From assembly GCA_922989275.2 (NCBI GenBank), contig OV277872.1, positions 26,490,119 to 26,554,118 on the forward strand: a stretch of DNA of 64,000 nt. Direction: 5' to 3'. The notes under the pieces are model-generated. The model had not been told where the DNA came from. It saw nothing but the letters and a program-made list of their open reading frames with translations, and did no database searches. The translations under genes were made by a program, and so were the position numbers. Position 1 is the stretch's first letter. Every line of letters begins with the position of its first letter. This document shows positions 12,331 to 23,349 of the stretch, piece after piece. Source of the stretch: Gari tellinella. Lineage: Eukaryota > Mollusca > Bivalvia > Cardiida > Psammobiidae.

Positions 12331-12500
12331 CTACATTGACCCAGTAAAAATTATTTTCAACTTTGTTGATATAATGAAAAATAACTATACCAAGTTTCAT
12401 CCAAATCTGTTGATCGGTTTCAGAGATACAGCTGCGGAAGGAAACCGGACGGACAGACCTAAAACACTATTCCTCTGCCTTTCGGCAGGGGATATTAAAA
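12331..12500. repeat. Dispersed repeat with CGGACGGAC and CCTTTCGGCAGGGG
   Basis: The segment ACCAAGTTTCATCCAAATCT...GGACGGACAGACC...CTGCCTTTCGGCAGGGGATA looks like the tail of an interspersed repeat common in bivalves. It ends in a short hairpin (CTGCCTTTCGGCAG). The class is undetermined. Confidence 0.4.
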
Positions 12501-12774
12501 CTAATAGACTATTTTTCAACCTGACAAAGTTTTTAAGATAGAGTTCTAGTGCGGACTGATTTTTGGTATTTTTCTCTCCTGACTGTGAAAATTCCAGTCA
12601 TATCTGTTCAGTTGCAGACGAAATATCAATGTTTCGAAATTATCAAAGAATACAAGACAAGAATAGTATTAGTCTATGTCTATAGTTGTATTGTTTAGCC
12701 ATTTGACTTCATTATTACACTTACTGTTAGGTTTTCAATTGGCCAAAGGGATGTTTTCTGTGCATTGGGAATCA

Positions 12775-12997
12775 TATATGAATCTGAATAAGGGGAGATC
12801 CTTTGAAAGCACAGAAAACAAAGCAAATACTGAAAATTGCAGACTCGGTTTAATTGAGTCTGTTCATGAGCAATACTGAAATATGCAACAGTGCTCACGC
12901 CCCCTAGCACCGGCTTAAGCGGAATACAACTTTTAACTGTAAATGCGCGGAAATCAATGATTCCAAAGGACCAGAAAGTATAACAACAATGAGAATG
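12775..12997 (-). repeat. Dispersed repeat R2, single copy
   Basis: A second minus-strand R2 copy, close to the 9558 copy and to the tandem units inside the LINE. It is flanked by AATCTGAATAAGG on the left and AATGAATCTGATT on the right. Confidence 0.75.
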
Positions 12998-13018
12998 AAT
13001 CTGATTGACAGGGTCAAT

Positions 13019-13422
13019 TTTTAGCTCACCTGAGCACAAAGTGCTCAAGGTGAGCTTTTGTGGTCAGTCAATGTCCGGCGTCCGTCGTCGTGCGTTGTGC
13101 GTCAACAATTATCCAAACATTTGCTTCTCCCAAACCACTTGCCTGAATGCAACTTAACTTCAAAAGAATGTTCCTTGCGTCAAGCTCTTTCAAAATTGTT
13201 TAAAGAATTTGAAACCATGCAGAATTCTGGTTGCTATGGCAACCAAAGTGAAAAAATAAGGAAATCTTAAAAAATCTTCTTGTCAAAAAACACAAGAGCC
13301 AGAGCTTAGATATTTCCCACATGTCATTACAAATAGTTCCGCTATCAAAGTTGTTCAAATTTTGCCCCGGGGGTCAAAATTGGCCCCGCCCCGGGGATCA
13401 CCGTTTTACATAGAGTTATATA
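13019..13422 (+). repeat. Dispersed repeat with AGCTCACCTGAGC hairpin end
   Basis: It begins TTTAGCTCACCTGAGCACAA, where TGAGC-ACAAAGT-GCTCA folds, followed by GTCCGGCGTCCGTCGTCGTG. It ends in GGTCAAAATTGGCCCCGCC and CATAGAGTTATA. A reverse-orientation, longer copy is at 43717-44273 and internal parts recur at 21866-22620. Here it is cut off by the LINE starting near 13425. Confidence 0.75.
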
Positions 13423-13561
13423 TATATTGTGCATGCGTGCGGTAAGATGGCGGTTAAAATTTTAAGCGGTCGTAATAAATCGAGAAAAGTGTAAGTTTTT
13501 AAGGTTTCAGAGGACTATTGTTAGTGAAGTGTTGCTCCTCTTCATTGAATAGTATACCGAC

Positions 13562-14794
13562 ATGCAAGCGAGTGGTGGAAGCCCCATAAATACGCACGCA
13601 AGATACTTTGAGAACAGGTTTAGTCCACTCGGGGGGGGGGGGGTGGGTACGACAAGGTATTGGCATCGACACTCAACGAAAGTAAACAAAAGAAACCCGC
13701 CGAATATCCTCTGCTTGAAAATAAAGTAAGTCCAATGGCAAACTCATCTCTTTCTATGGACGACAAACTATCCATGATACTAAACAAGCTGGAACATCTC
13801 GAGTCAAGAAATGAACAATTGATAAACATGTCTTCGCAAGTGTCTCGAACAGCGGTTGAAGTTAATAAACATTCTCAATATCTGAAACAGCTAGCTTACC
13901 ACAGTATAGACCTCGAGGCCCGTTCAAGGCGAAACAACCTTATATTTTACGGTTTGGCTGATTTTAGGGGCGAAAATGTGGTTGATACTATCAGTCAATT
14001 TCTGAGTGAGCACTTTAACCTTGACCTTGATTACTTGAGCTTCCATAGAATTCACAGACTTGGCTCACTGGCCAGAGCCCGTAACATAGCACAGACCCCA
14101 ACACGACCCATAATTGTTGCTTTCACTGACTATAAGGACACAGAAACTATTATGTCTACGGCTTATGCGTTAGCAGGCACCCATTTTGGCGTCGACCGTG
14201 ATTACCCTAAAGAAATCGCCCAAGCCCGAAAATCTCTGTGGGCTCTCAAAAAAGCAGAATTATAACCGGAGAGACACAGTTGCAATCCATTATCCTGCAA
14301 AATTAGTATTTAACGGGTCAGTGGTACAGGATGCTTTTCCGGATTGGCATACAGTGTTGAATATGGACCGTTTAGAGGTATTTAGAAACAACAAACAGCA
14401 GGATGCTCATTTATACTCTGTCTCCACTGTTTGTGATCAGAGCCAACTGTCAAATATCAATCCGCCTAACTATAGTACCAGTATGTCAGCCGGTGTCGAG
14501 TCCAATACACAGCCGTCGCCACAACAACAACTTGATCAGCACGCTTTGGCAGCAGCAAGCCGTGCATCGACTGGGATACCTGTTATCCACTCTACACCTG
14601 TCCAACCCATACCGCAAATCAACCAACGCGAATTGGACATATCATTAGATCGCGACTTTCCGCCATTAGCGAATAAAGTCCCGTATCAAAACGACGATTC
14701 ACGGAAGTTCCCGAATGGTAATAGTCCAAAACAAAATCATGCGGACAGGTCTAATAGTACACCTGTGTCTGAGTCAAACAATCACTCGAGTTAG
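13562..14794 (+). pseudogene. LINE ORF1: coiled-coil / RRM-like RNA-binding protein, frameshifted
   Basis: The best ATG is at 13562 (MQASGGSP). Its frame is lost at a run of 13 G at 13631-13643; 14 G would rejoin it to the frame continuing at 13660. Residues after the tract form a coiled coil (KLEHLESRNEQL), then an RRM-like domain with RSRRNNLIFYGL, a central PTRPIIVAFTDY strand and GVDRDYPKEI. A second frameshift near 14255 moves into the frame with YPAKLVFNG and a low-complexity Ser/Gln/Pro-rich tail ending at TAG 14792-14794. Proteins of this type coat LINE RNA and act as nucleic-acid chaperones. The stop codon lies in the same frame as ORF2, with no intervening out-of-frame bases. Confidence 0.85.
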
Positions 14795-17700
14795 GCAAAC
14801 GGGGTGAGACAGTGTTTATCTTTTGGTTTACTGAATGTGCAAGGGTTAATATCAAAAAATGTAAATAAACTAGAGATATGTGAATTTAAATCTTACTTTA
14901 GTGAAACGGATTTCATTTTTCTAACGGAGACTTGGTCCTGTGAAGAAACCGATTTATCAGTAGAGGGTTTTACTAGCTTTTCTCTACATAGAACTGACAT
15001 GTCAAAAAATGCAAAACGAAACTCAGGGGGTATATGCTGTTACATTAAGAATAAATTTATAGACTCTATAAGCTTCGTAAAAGCTGTCAATGATGACATC
15101 ATGTGGCTTCGATTTTCAGGCAAACTTTTTGATAGAGCTGATGACATTTTTGTGGCCTTGTGTTATTTAGTACCGGAAGGTAGCAGCCGAGCCGAATTCA
15201 TAGAAACGTCAATGTATAACAGACTTTTAGATGATATTATGTCTTTTTCAGAGGAAACAAATAGCAGATGCTCTTTTCTTTGTTTCGGGGATTTTAATTC
15301 TAGAGCTGGGCACCTGGCAGACTTTGTAGAGTATGACACTTATGATCACAATGTACATGTACTACCCGATGATTACGTCAGCGATACATACTTACCCAGG
15401 AGCTCTCAAGATTCGGTTATAAATAGTAACGGCAGACTTTTAATAGATTTTTGTAAAGAAAGCGGCCTGTGCATGGGCATGAATGGGCGCGTTGTTGCTG
15501 ACGCTGGTGTTTGAAAATTTACGTTTATTGGTTTTCAAGGAAAAAGTTTAATCGATTATGTAATCGCAGGCCAATCACTGATGGAAGAATTTAAAACATT
15601 TACAATAGAGGATCCAAATGTATTCTCTGATCATTGTATGGTAAAGTTTGCTTTAAAATCTACAATGAACAACTGCAATTTTCAGTATTTGCTTTGATTT
15701 CTGTGCTTTCAAAGGATCTTCCCTTATTCAGATTTATATAATTCACAACAGCAGATGTTAAGTGCTTGTGTGGCGTCTGTAAAAAGTCGCCCCGTACTTC
15801 ATTCTCAGTGTTGTTATACTTTCTGGTCCTTTGGAATCATTGATTTCGGGGCATTTACAGTTGAAAGTTGAATTCCGCTTAAGCCGGTGCTAGGGGGCGT
15901 GAGCACTGTTGCATATTTCGGTATTGCTCATGAACAGACTCAATTTAACCGAGTCTGCAATTTTCAGTATTTGCTTTGATTTCTGTGCTTTCAAAGGATC
16001 TTCCCTTATTCAGATTTATATAATTCACAACAGCAGATGTTAAGTGCTTGTGTGGCGGCTGTAAAAAGTCGCCCCGTACTTCATTCTCAGTGTTGTTATA
16101 CTTTCTGGTCCTTTGGAATCATTGATTTCGGCGCATTTACAGTTGAAAGTTGAATTCCGCTTAAGCCGGTGCTAGGGGGCGTGAGCACTGTTGCATATTT
16201 CGGTATTGCTCATGAACAGACTCAATTTAACCGAGTCTGCAATTTTCAGTATTTGCTTTGATTTCTGTGCTTTCAAAGGATCTTCCCTTATTCAGATTTA
16301 CATGACAGCTATAACATACAAAATGCACAAGGCGAAACTGTTACTTATTTGTACAAATGGGACAATGCAAAAGCCGATAACTTCAAATAATTATTGAATG
16401 GAGATGACATTAACAATAATTTAGAGTCTTTGTGTGAATCTTTAGAAGCGATAAACAATGCAAATGATATAGATATAAATTTAGATAATTTTTCATCAGT
16501 AATAAATAAAATATGTGACCCACTTTTTGGTAAGAATATAAGCTGTAATACGAAATAACCGACCGCATACAATAGTGAACAATAATAAATAGTTTGACTC
16601 AGAGTGTAAGGGGAAAAGAGATATGTTTTATCAAAGTTTAACTAGATATAGAGCTAATAACTCGGAAGAAAATCGAGTTGACATGTGCATATGCCGTTCG
16701 GAATTTAAAAAGGTAATTAGAAATAAAAAATATTTGTTCAAAAAGGATAATACTGATAAACTCGTAAAGGCAAGATTTTCAAATGCTAAATTGTACTGGA
16801 AGTTACTAAAAGAGTCTTCCACAAATCGACCGGTAAATAGTATACGCCCCGATATTTTTTCGACATATTTCAATGCAATAAATAACCCAGATGACAAATT
16901 TTACCAAGCTGATGACTATATTATAGATTTTAACGAACGACATCTAGACTGCGAATTACAGGCTATGTTTAAAGAACTTGACGAAGAAATAACTGAAGAA
17001 GAGATATTACAAGCTATAAAACAGCTGAAATCAAACTCAAGCAGTGGGCCCGATCTGTTTTTAAACGAATTTTTCATTCATGGCACAAACTCTCTGATGC
17101 CGTATCTAAACAAGTTATTTAATGTCTTAATAATGGGTATTTCCCAACTAAATGGAGTGAAGGTTATATTGTGCCTATACCTAAAACTGGAGACTTATCC
17201 AATCCTTCAAACTACAGAGGAATAACGCTTTTAAGCACACTAGGTAAATTGTTCTCACGAATCTTAAATAACAGACTTGATTCTTGGGCAGAAAATTATG
17301 GTATTTATATTGAAGCCCAAGCTGGTTTTCGGAGGGGAATGAGCACAATAGATAATGTTTTCATTTTAAATAGTGCTATAAATCACTTTTTTAATAAAGG
17401 TAAAAAACTTTGTTGTGCCTTTGTAGACTTTAAAAAGGCATTCGATTTTGTAGTTAGAGATAATTTGTGGTTTAAACTGATTAGATACGGAGTAAGGGGT
17501 AACATTCTAAGTGTAATACAATCTATGTACAAAAACATCAAGTCCAAGGTAAAATGTCAAAACGAGGTCAGCGATAATTTCTCTTGTAATTTAGGAGTAC
17601 GTCAGGGAGAATGCTTATCTCCCTTTCTTTTTAGCCTGTTTTTAAATAATATAGAAGAAACGTTTTGAGCAAGGGGGATTGAGGGTATTGACATTGAAAC

Positions 17701-18933
17701 TTTTAAACTGTGCCTTTTATTATATGCTGACGATATAATTATATTTGCAAATGATGCTAAAAGCCAACAAGACTCATTAGATGCATTAGAGGAATACTGC
17801 AAAAGGTGGAAACTAGTGGTTAATACATCAAAAACAAAAATAATGATTTTCCAAAAAGGTGGTAGACTATCACAAACGTTGAAATTTATTTATAATTGAA
17901 ATGAACTGGAAATAGTGAGGCAGTTTAAGTATTTAGGGGTTATGTTTAGTTCAGGGGGGTCGTTCAGTGAAACTGATAAAATGCTTGCAGGTCAGTCACT
18001 TAAAGCAATATTTAAAATGAATAGTTATTTATGTAAATACACCGACTTATCGCCTGAACATACCTTAGAGTTATTTGACAAACTAATCCTTCCTATACTT
18101 AACTACGGGTCCGAAATTTGGGGTTTTCATAAGGGGATGTCTACTGAACGAACTCAATTGAATTTCTGCAAACGTTTGTTAGGCGTAAAAATATCTATAC
18201 AAAATAATCTTATATAGGTAGAAACAGGTAGATGTAAACTTCAAAACTATCGATTATATAATGTAGTGAAATACTGGCTGAAGGTATGTACAAACTCTGA
18301 AATAAAATATAACAAAAAGATATACGACTGTATTAAAATGTTCTCTGACAGAAATCCCAGAGTTGTAAACTGGGCTACACAGGTTAAAAATCTTCTATCT
18401 AAACTGGGTTTATATGAGGTGTGGTTGGCTCAGGGCGTTAGAAACTCCGGTTTATTTTTAAAAGCTTTGAAACAAAGGATAAAAGATATTGATATGCAGG
18501 ATATAAACGATAACCTTAATAACTCTACAAGAGCACTATTATACAAACATCTCTTAGACCATAATTCAACAAAATATTTAGAGGTAGTTAGAACTAAGAA
18601 ATACCGAATTGCCTTAACAAGACTACGAGAGTATCATACCATAGATTAGCGGTAGAAACTGACAGGTGGAGTAAGCCAAACAGGATTCCATTCGAACATA
18701 GAAAATGCACATTTTGCAACGTACTTGAAGACGAATACCATTTTGTAATTGAATGTAAAATATATGATGACCTAAGAAAACAATTTATTAACAGATATTA
18801 TTGGAATAACCCAAGCTTCTTCAAGTTTTTACTTCTGTTAACAAATGAAAATAGCACAATAATAAGAAACTTAGCTATTTTCACATACAAAGCGTTTACA
18901 AAAAGACAAGAGACACTACAGATTGAACGATGA
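14795..18933 (+). pseudogene. LINE ORF2: APE endonuclease and reverse transcriptase, broken
   Basis: In order: an APE endonuclease (LNVQGL near 14830, FLTETW near 14920, FGDFNSR near 15290, then SDHCMV near 15635 after an in-frame TGA at 15512 that probably replaced Trp); the R2 insertion; a linker (FDSECKGKRDMFYQSL, preceded by TAG near 16590); and a reverse transcriptase with SGPD near 17045, NYRGI near 17215, the palm strand FVDFKKAFD near 17425, GVRQGECLSP near 17597 and the catalytic YADD near 17722. A C-terminal region follows with a zinc-binding pattern (KCTFCN...HFVIEC) near 18690-18750, ending TGA at 18931. There are stops at 17666, 17897 and 18215 and at least two further frameshifts. 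No ATG precedes the endonuclease, so its start is unclear. Confidence 0.85.
15674..16300 (+). repeat. R2 repeat, 282-bp unit in 2.2 tandem copies, inserted in LINE ORF2
   Basis: TGCAATTTTCAGTATTTGC starts at 15674, 15956 and 16238, giving an exact 282-base period. The third unit stops after TTATTCAGATTTA, where ORF2 coding sequence resumes. The copies differ at only a few bases (for example GGCGTCTG versus GGCGGCTG), so the tandem duplication is recent relative to the decay of the LINE. Confidence 0.9.
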
Positions 18934-19179
18934 TTCACCGCCCCGCATATTTACATAAAAGCTATACACATGTGATACACTCAAAACACTAATTGCTCTA
19001 CAAAGCTGTCAGGTGCTATGCTAAGCAATATAAATTTCTAACTTTGAAATTGCCCATACTGTTTAAATTTTTTTAACAATATGAAAATGAAATATGTTGT
19101 CGCATATATCAATTTCCTCTCTACTTTATCCAGTTCCCTAGTCTAAAAAGTTGTACATGTAAGTCCAACTGCACACTGA

Positions 19180-19385
19180 AAACTAAGACGCCCTCTATAT
19201 ACGCGGCACGTCTTAGGGGTTCTTGCATTATACAGAAATACTATGATATTATCGATTATTATATACAAAAATGAGTCTTAACTATACCAACCATTTTTTT
19301 AAAATTAGCAGACTGTTAGTTTGACCCCAATTGCACAATCATCTAAGACGCCCTCAATATCACGCGGCGCGTCTTAGGGGTACTC
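19180..19385. repeat. Two TAAGACGC hairpins about 140 bp apart
   Basis: CTAAGACGCCCTC...GCGGCACGTCTTAGGGG and CTAAGACGCCCTC...GCGGCGCGTCTTAGGGG are two short hairpins in the same orientation. They resemble the type-1 hairpin in having a GACGC/GCGTC core but differ elsewhere. Confidence 0.6.
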
Positions 19386-19689
19386 AAATAAACAGACTGA
19401 AATGTGCTGCATCAAAGGTACAAAACTTACATACTTTGTTAAATGTAAATGAATGAAACACAGTCCGAAACTTTGAACTGTAAAGATAGCGTGACTTTCT
19501 ATCACCGAGTCTGTGAGTCGCGGTAGTATAACCTATAATTATGTTAAAAACATAAATACACGTACCGGTAACTTGCTCTGAATTAATCAATAATCATTTG
19601 TAACTGGTGCTTATCAAGATCGGAGGGTCTCGTTTGAGCCATCTGATCTAGGTTTACACTTGTTACAGTATAAATCTCTTAAAACCAGG

Positions 19690-20850
19690 GTTAATTGTGC
19701 TGTGTTGCACTATGTTGCAGTGTGCAGAGCTATACCGTGCTGAACTGTAACAAACATCTGTATACTCAACTATCTTATGTCGTACTAAAATGCTCTGTGC
19801 TGCCCTATAATATGTTGCGATGCCTAGTGATAAACAGCAATACACTATGCTATCTTATGTTGTGCTAAACTTTGCTATGATGTAGTGGGCTATACTAAAC
19901 TGTTCTAATTCATGATATACTGTAGTACAATGTACTGCATTGTGCTGTACTGTAGTGTGCTGTGCTTTAGTGTGTTGTAGAGGGATATACAATATAATAC
20001 CGTGCTATATTGTCCCGTCCTAAATCGTACTGTATTGCACGGTACTATATTGTAATATACTGTAACGTGCTGTACTGTACAAAAATCATATTTCTCTTCA
20101 TTATATTGTACTGTGCTGTGAGGCTTTATACTATACTGAGTTGTTTAGTGATATATAATATCACAATATGCTATAGTGTGCTGTAATACACCGTACTATA
20201 CTGTGTTGCATGTGTGTTATACTGTGGTATAGTGTTCTATATTATGACGTACTAAATTGTGCTGGGCTGTGGTGACCTATACTTTACTATACTATAGTAT
20301 AGTATGATGTACTCTATTGTGCTGTACAAAGTTGTGCTAAACTGTAGTGTACTATACTATACTGTGCTGTATTGTGATATTCAATAGCATACCGTGCGAT
20401 ATGGTGCCGTAGTAAACTGTACTGTAATGTACGATATACTGATATATACTATGCTATATTGTAGCATAATGTGCTCTTTTGTCGTACTAAATTGTACTGA
20501 ACTATAGTGTACTGTACTATACCATGTTGTAATATGATATACAATAGTATAATGTGCGATGTAGTGCCATAGTTAATTGTACTGCACTAGACTATATATA
20601 CTTTACTATACTGTGTTTAAATGTATCATAATTTGTTATATTGTGTCATGCTAAACTGTACTCTTCTGCAGTGTATTGTACTATACTGTGCCGTAATATT
20701 AATATACACTAGTATACTGTGCTATACGAGTATAGCGTCGTACTAAATTGTACTGTGCTGTAGTGAGCTATGTATTGTACTAGCTGTGCTATATTCTGCT
20801 GTAATAAACTTTACTATACTGCTATATACTACACATTGCTATACATTAAA
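19690..20850. repeat. Degenerate pentanucleotide satellite (TGTAC/TATAC/TGTGC), ~1.15 kb
   Basis: For over a kilobase the sequence is built from five-base words such as TGTAC, TATAC, TGTGC, TGTAG and TAAAC, with CTGTACTGTAC-like runs. It looks like a (CTGTA)n array that has mutated extensively. No gene is visible. Confidence 0.8.
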
Positions 20851-20859
20851 CTTTACTAC

Positions 20860-21680
20860 GAAGCTCAAATGATATTCTCAAAATGCCACGTCCTCGTTAA
20901 GGAAAAACCATTTAAAAGAGGTGTTTATGAAATCATTAGTTTCGAAATGATATAAAATAAGGTGTTCTGGCAAAATATGATTTGATAAATGAAAATTCAC
21001 CGTCGGAAAAGATCATGAATGTATCGGTCTGTCTCTCCCATATCTAGAACAGATTTCGATGAGAAATTACTTTTGAACTTCGATATATTGACTTATACTT
21101 GAATAACCTATAATAACATATTCAGCTACATATGTAGACAAATACATATGTAGACAAAACATATTATGACAAACGCCATCTTGCCATACCGTTTTCCATG
21201 ATTTGTGTTTATTGTTGCTATGCTCATGGCTCATGTTAGAGTTATTGCATAATAAAGATTCTAACATGACACGTGAATTCGTCTCTATAAACAAAGAACA
21301 GGTCTATCGTGGTATACCTGAGACGTTATACCACGCTCTTCCCTACCCCGCTCCTCCCGCGGTTATATGACATGACGTGACCACGTGCGTTCATACGTTA
21401 TGTTTTTTAAATTTATTTCGTTATTCATATAGCCCGTAAAGACCATATACGTTTAACCAGTAACGTTATAGTAATTTTCTCATTCTTCTGTCTTGTTTGA
21501 TGTAATGTTTGTTCTATGCCAGATTATGGATCGGTAATTGTAAATTTGCTTATGGGTGTTAGATTCTTGTAATGCCGCGGAAAAAGTTATTCGGTCGAAA
21601 AACTTCATCCGCGGAGAAAATAAGTATGGCACATTTGATTTCCTTTCTAATGAATTTCCTTAAATCTGGTCATGTTAGAA
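20860..21680. other. No gene seen
   Basis: AT-rich unique-looking sequence. Short open frames have no domain or splice support. A direct repeat of CATATGTAGACAAA occurs at 21128-21165. Confidence 0.4.
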
Positions 21681-21682
21681 TC

Positions 21683-21858
21683 GAAATAATCTATGTTCTA
21701 CCGTTGTGAAACTGTATTTTACAACGGTCGGTCGTTGTGGTGCGCAGGAATTGACCACTCAGGCCTTCGGCCTTCGTGGTCAATTCCTGCGCACCACAAC
21801 TCCCAACCGTTGTAAAATACCGTTTCACAACGGTAGAAGATAGATTATTTCTTAATTC
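21683..21858. mobile_element. Foldback hairpin element
   Basis: Long, almost perfect arms: ACCGTTGTGAAACTGTATTT ... GTGGTGCGCAGGAATTGACC on the left, and the reverse complement on the right, around a CCTTCGGCC-type loop near 21765. The outer flanks ATAATCTATGTTCTACC and GGTAGAAGATAGATTATT extend the pairing. Confidence 0.8.
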
Positions 21859-21859
21859 T

Positions 21860-22620
21860 ATCCTATGGTGAAATGTTCAAACATTTTTTTTCTCTGAAAC
21901 CAATATGTCCAGAGCTTTGATATTTGGCATGACGTAATTTCCGGAGATCCTTCACATAATATTATATTGTTGAATTGGTTTCGGTCGGTAAAATATCTGG
22001 GTCACGGGAGCTAAAAATAGATTTTTTCAATGACAACTTCAAAAATCTTCTTGTCTGAAACCATAATACACTGAGCTTAGATATTTTGAACATAACATCG
22101 TATACAGGTCCTCTATTGAAGTTCTTCAAATTTTGCTCCTGGGGTCAAAATTGGCCCCGCCCAGGGGTCAACGTTTTACATAGAGCTATATTGTGAAATG
22201 TTCAAACATATTTTTCTCTGTAACCAATATGACCATAATACACTGAACTTAGATATTAAGCACATAACATCGTCTACAGGTCCTCTATCAGAGTTGTTCA
22301 AATTTTGCCCCTGGGGTCAAAATTAGCCCAGCCCCGGTGGTCACCGTTTTACATAGAGTTATAGTGCGAAATGTTCAAACATCTTTTTCTCTGAAACCAA
22401 GAGCTTTGATATTTGGCATTGTGTAACTTCCGGGGGCCTTCACATATAGTGTTGAATTGGTTCCGGTTTGATGCATAACTGGGTCACCGGAGCTAAAATT
22501 AGATTTTTCCAAAGACAACTTCAAAAATCTTCTTTTTTGAAATTCATTGACTCAGCTTTAAGTGTCACCATGGTCAGGTGTGCGATCAAGGGCCATTCTG
22601 GTCCTCTTGTTTTAACTATT
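21860..22620. repeat. Internal units of the AGCTCACC repeat, about three copies
   Basis: TGAAATGTTCAAACAT-like starts occur near 21870, 22193 and 22371, each followed by TCTCTGAAACCA, GATATTTGGCAT-like and CATAGAG-like segments. They match internal parts of the minus-strand copy at 43717-44273. No gene. Confidence 0.6.
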
Positions 22621-23349
22621 AATTTAAAGAAACCACCTGTACAAAATTCCGCAGCATCTTTATAAAAACTAATTTGGATTGATTATATTAGTAACATATG
22701 CAAACGCATTGTAACAACTTCAATGCTACTGATGCAGTAGTTTTAAAATAAAATGAATAGTAAACAATTAACGTTATTGCTAAATTGGTACAATAATTCG
22801 GATTATGCAGTGGAAGCACGCTGCTCTTTCCCGGCAACTGTTTGAAAATATGAACGATTTAATTTAATATGAGTGGCACACAGCCTAGTACCCAATCATG
22901 TGCCGAGTTGCCAGTTTTCTGTTCTGGATTTAAACTGTATGTAGAAAGATTAATATATATGAACGATCGTTTAGAGGTTTTTTTCCGCACATACTTCAAT
23001 CGAGTATTTCTTTATTTACGTTATCATTAAATATGTATCTACTCAAGAAGCTTTCGATTACATACCTTGCTGTCTTCGCAATGTCCGACACACAGTGACA
23101 GAATATTCACAATAGTTGTTAGTTGACAACGCTATCGTGACTGGGCTCTGATTGGTCCAATATATTATCAGCAATGTTGTTTGATTGGTAAAACTCGTTA
23201 TCTATACGAAGCTCTGATCGATCAAATGACTAACCTCATCCGTCAAATAACGTTTGGGTTGGAAGGTCTATTTTTGATTCGTGCATTATTTTGCAGTGAT
23301 ATTGTGAAATATATTTTGTATGGCTTAAATTTACATTTTGAAATCTACA
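22621..23349. other. Upstream region of gene B
   Basis: No coding exon was found. Two ATTGG (inverted CCAAT) boxes lie at 23151-23155 and 23184-23188 in a context TCTGATTGGTCCAATATATT, a plausible but unproven promoter. An ORF starting before 23350 uses TTG and is not needed. Confidence 0.35.

Larger units (their letters stand above)
13425..19000 (+). mobile_element. Nearly full-length decayed LINE (APE-type non-LTR retrotransposon)
   Basis: A 5' UTR contains GTAAGATGGCGG. ORF1 and ORF2 follow, and the 3' end lies shortly after the ORF2 stop at 18931-18933; the exact 3' boundary is not visible. ORF2 is split by a 282-bp repeat unit in 2.2 tandem copies. Several stops and frameshifts make it inactive. 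The ORF1 type (coiled coil plus RRM-like domain) with an APE endonuclease and C-terminal Cys motif fits the L1/CR1/Jockey assemblage; clade not resolved. Confidence 0.85.
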
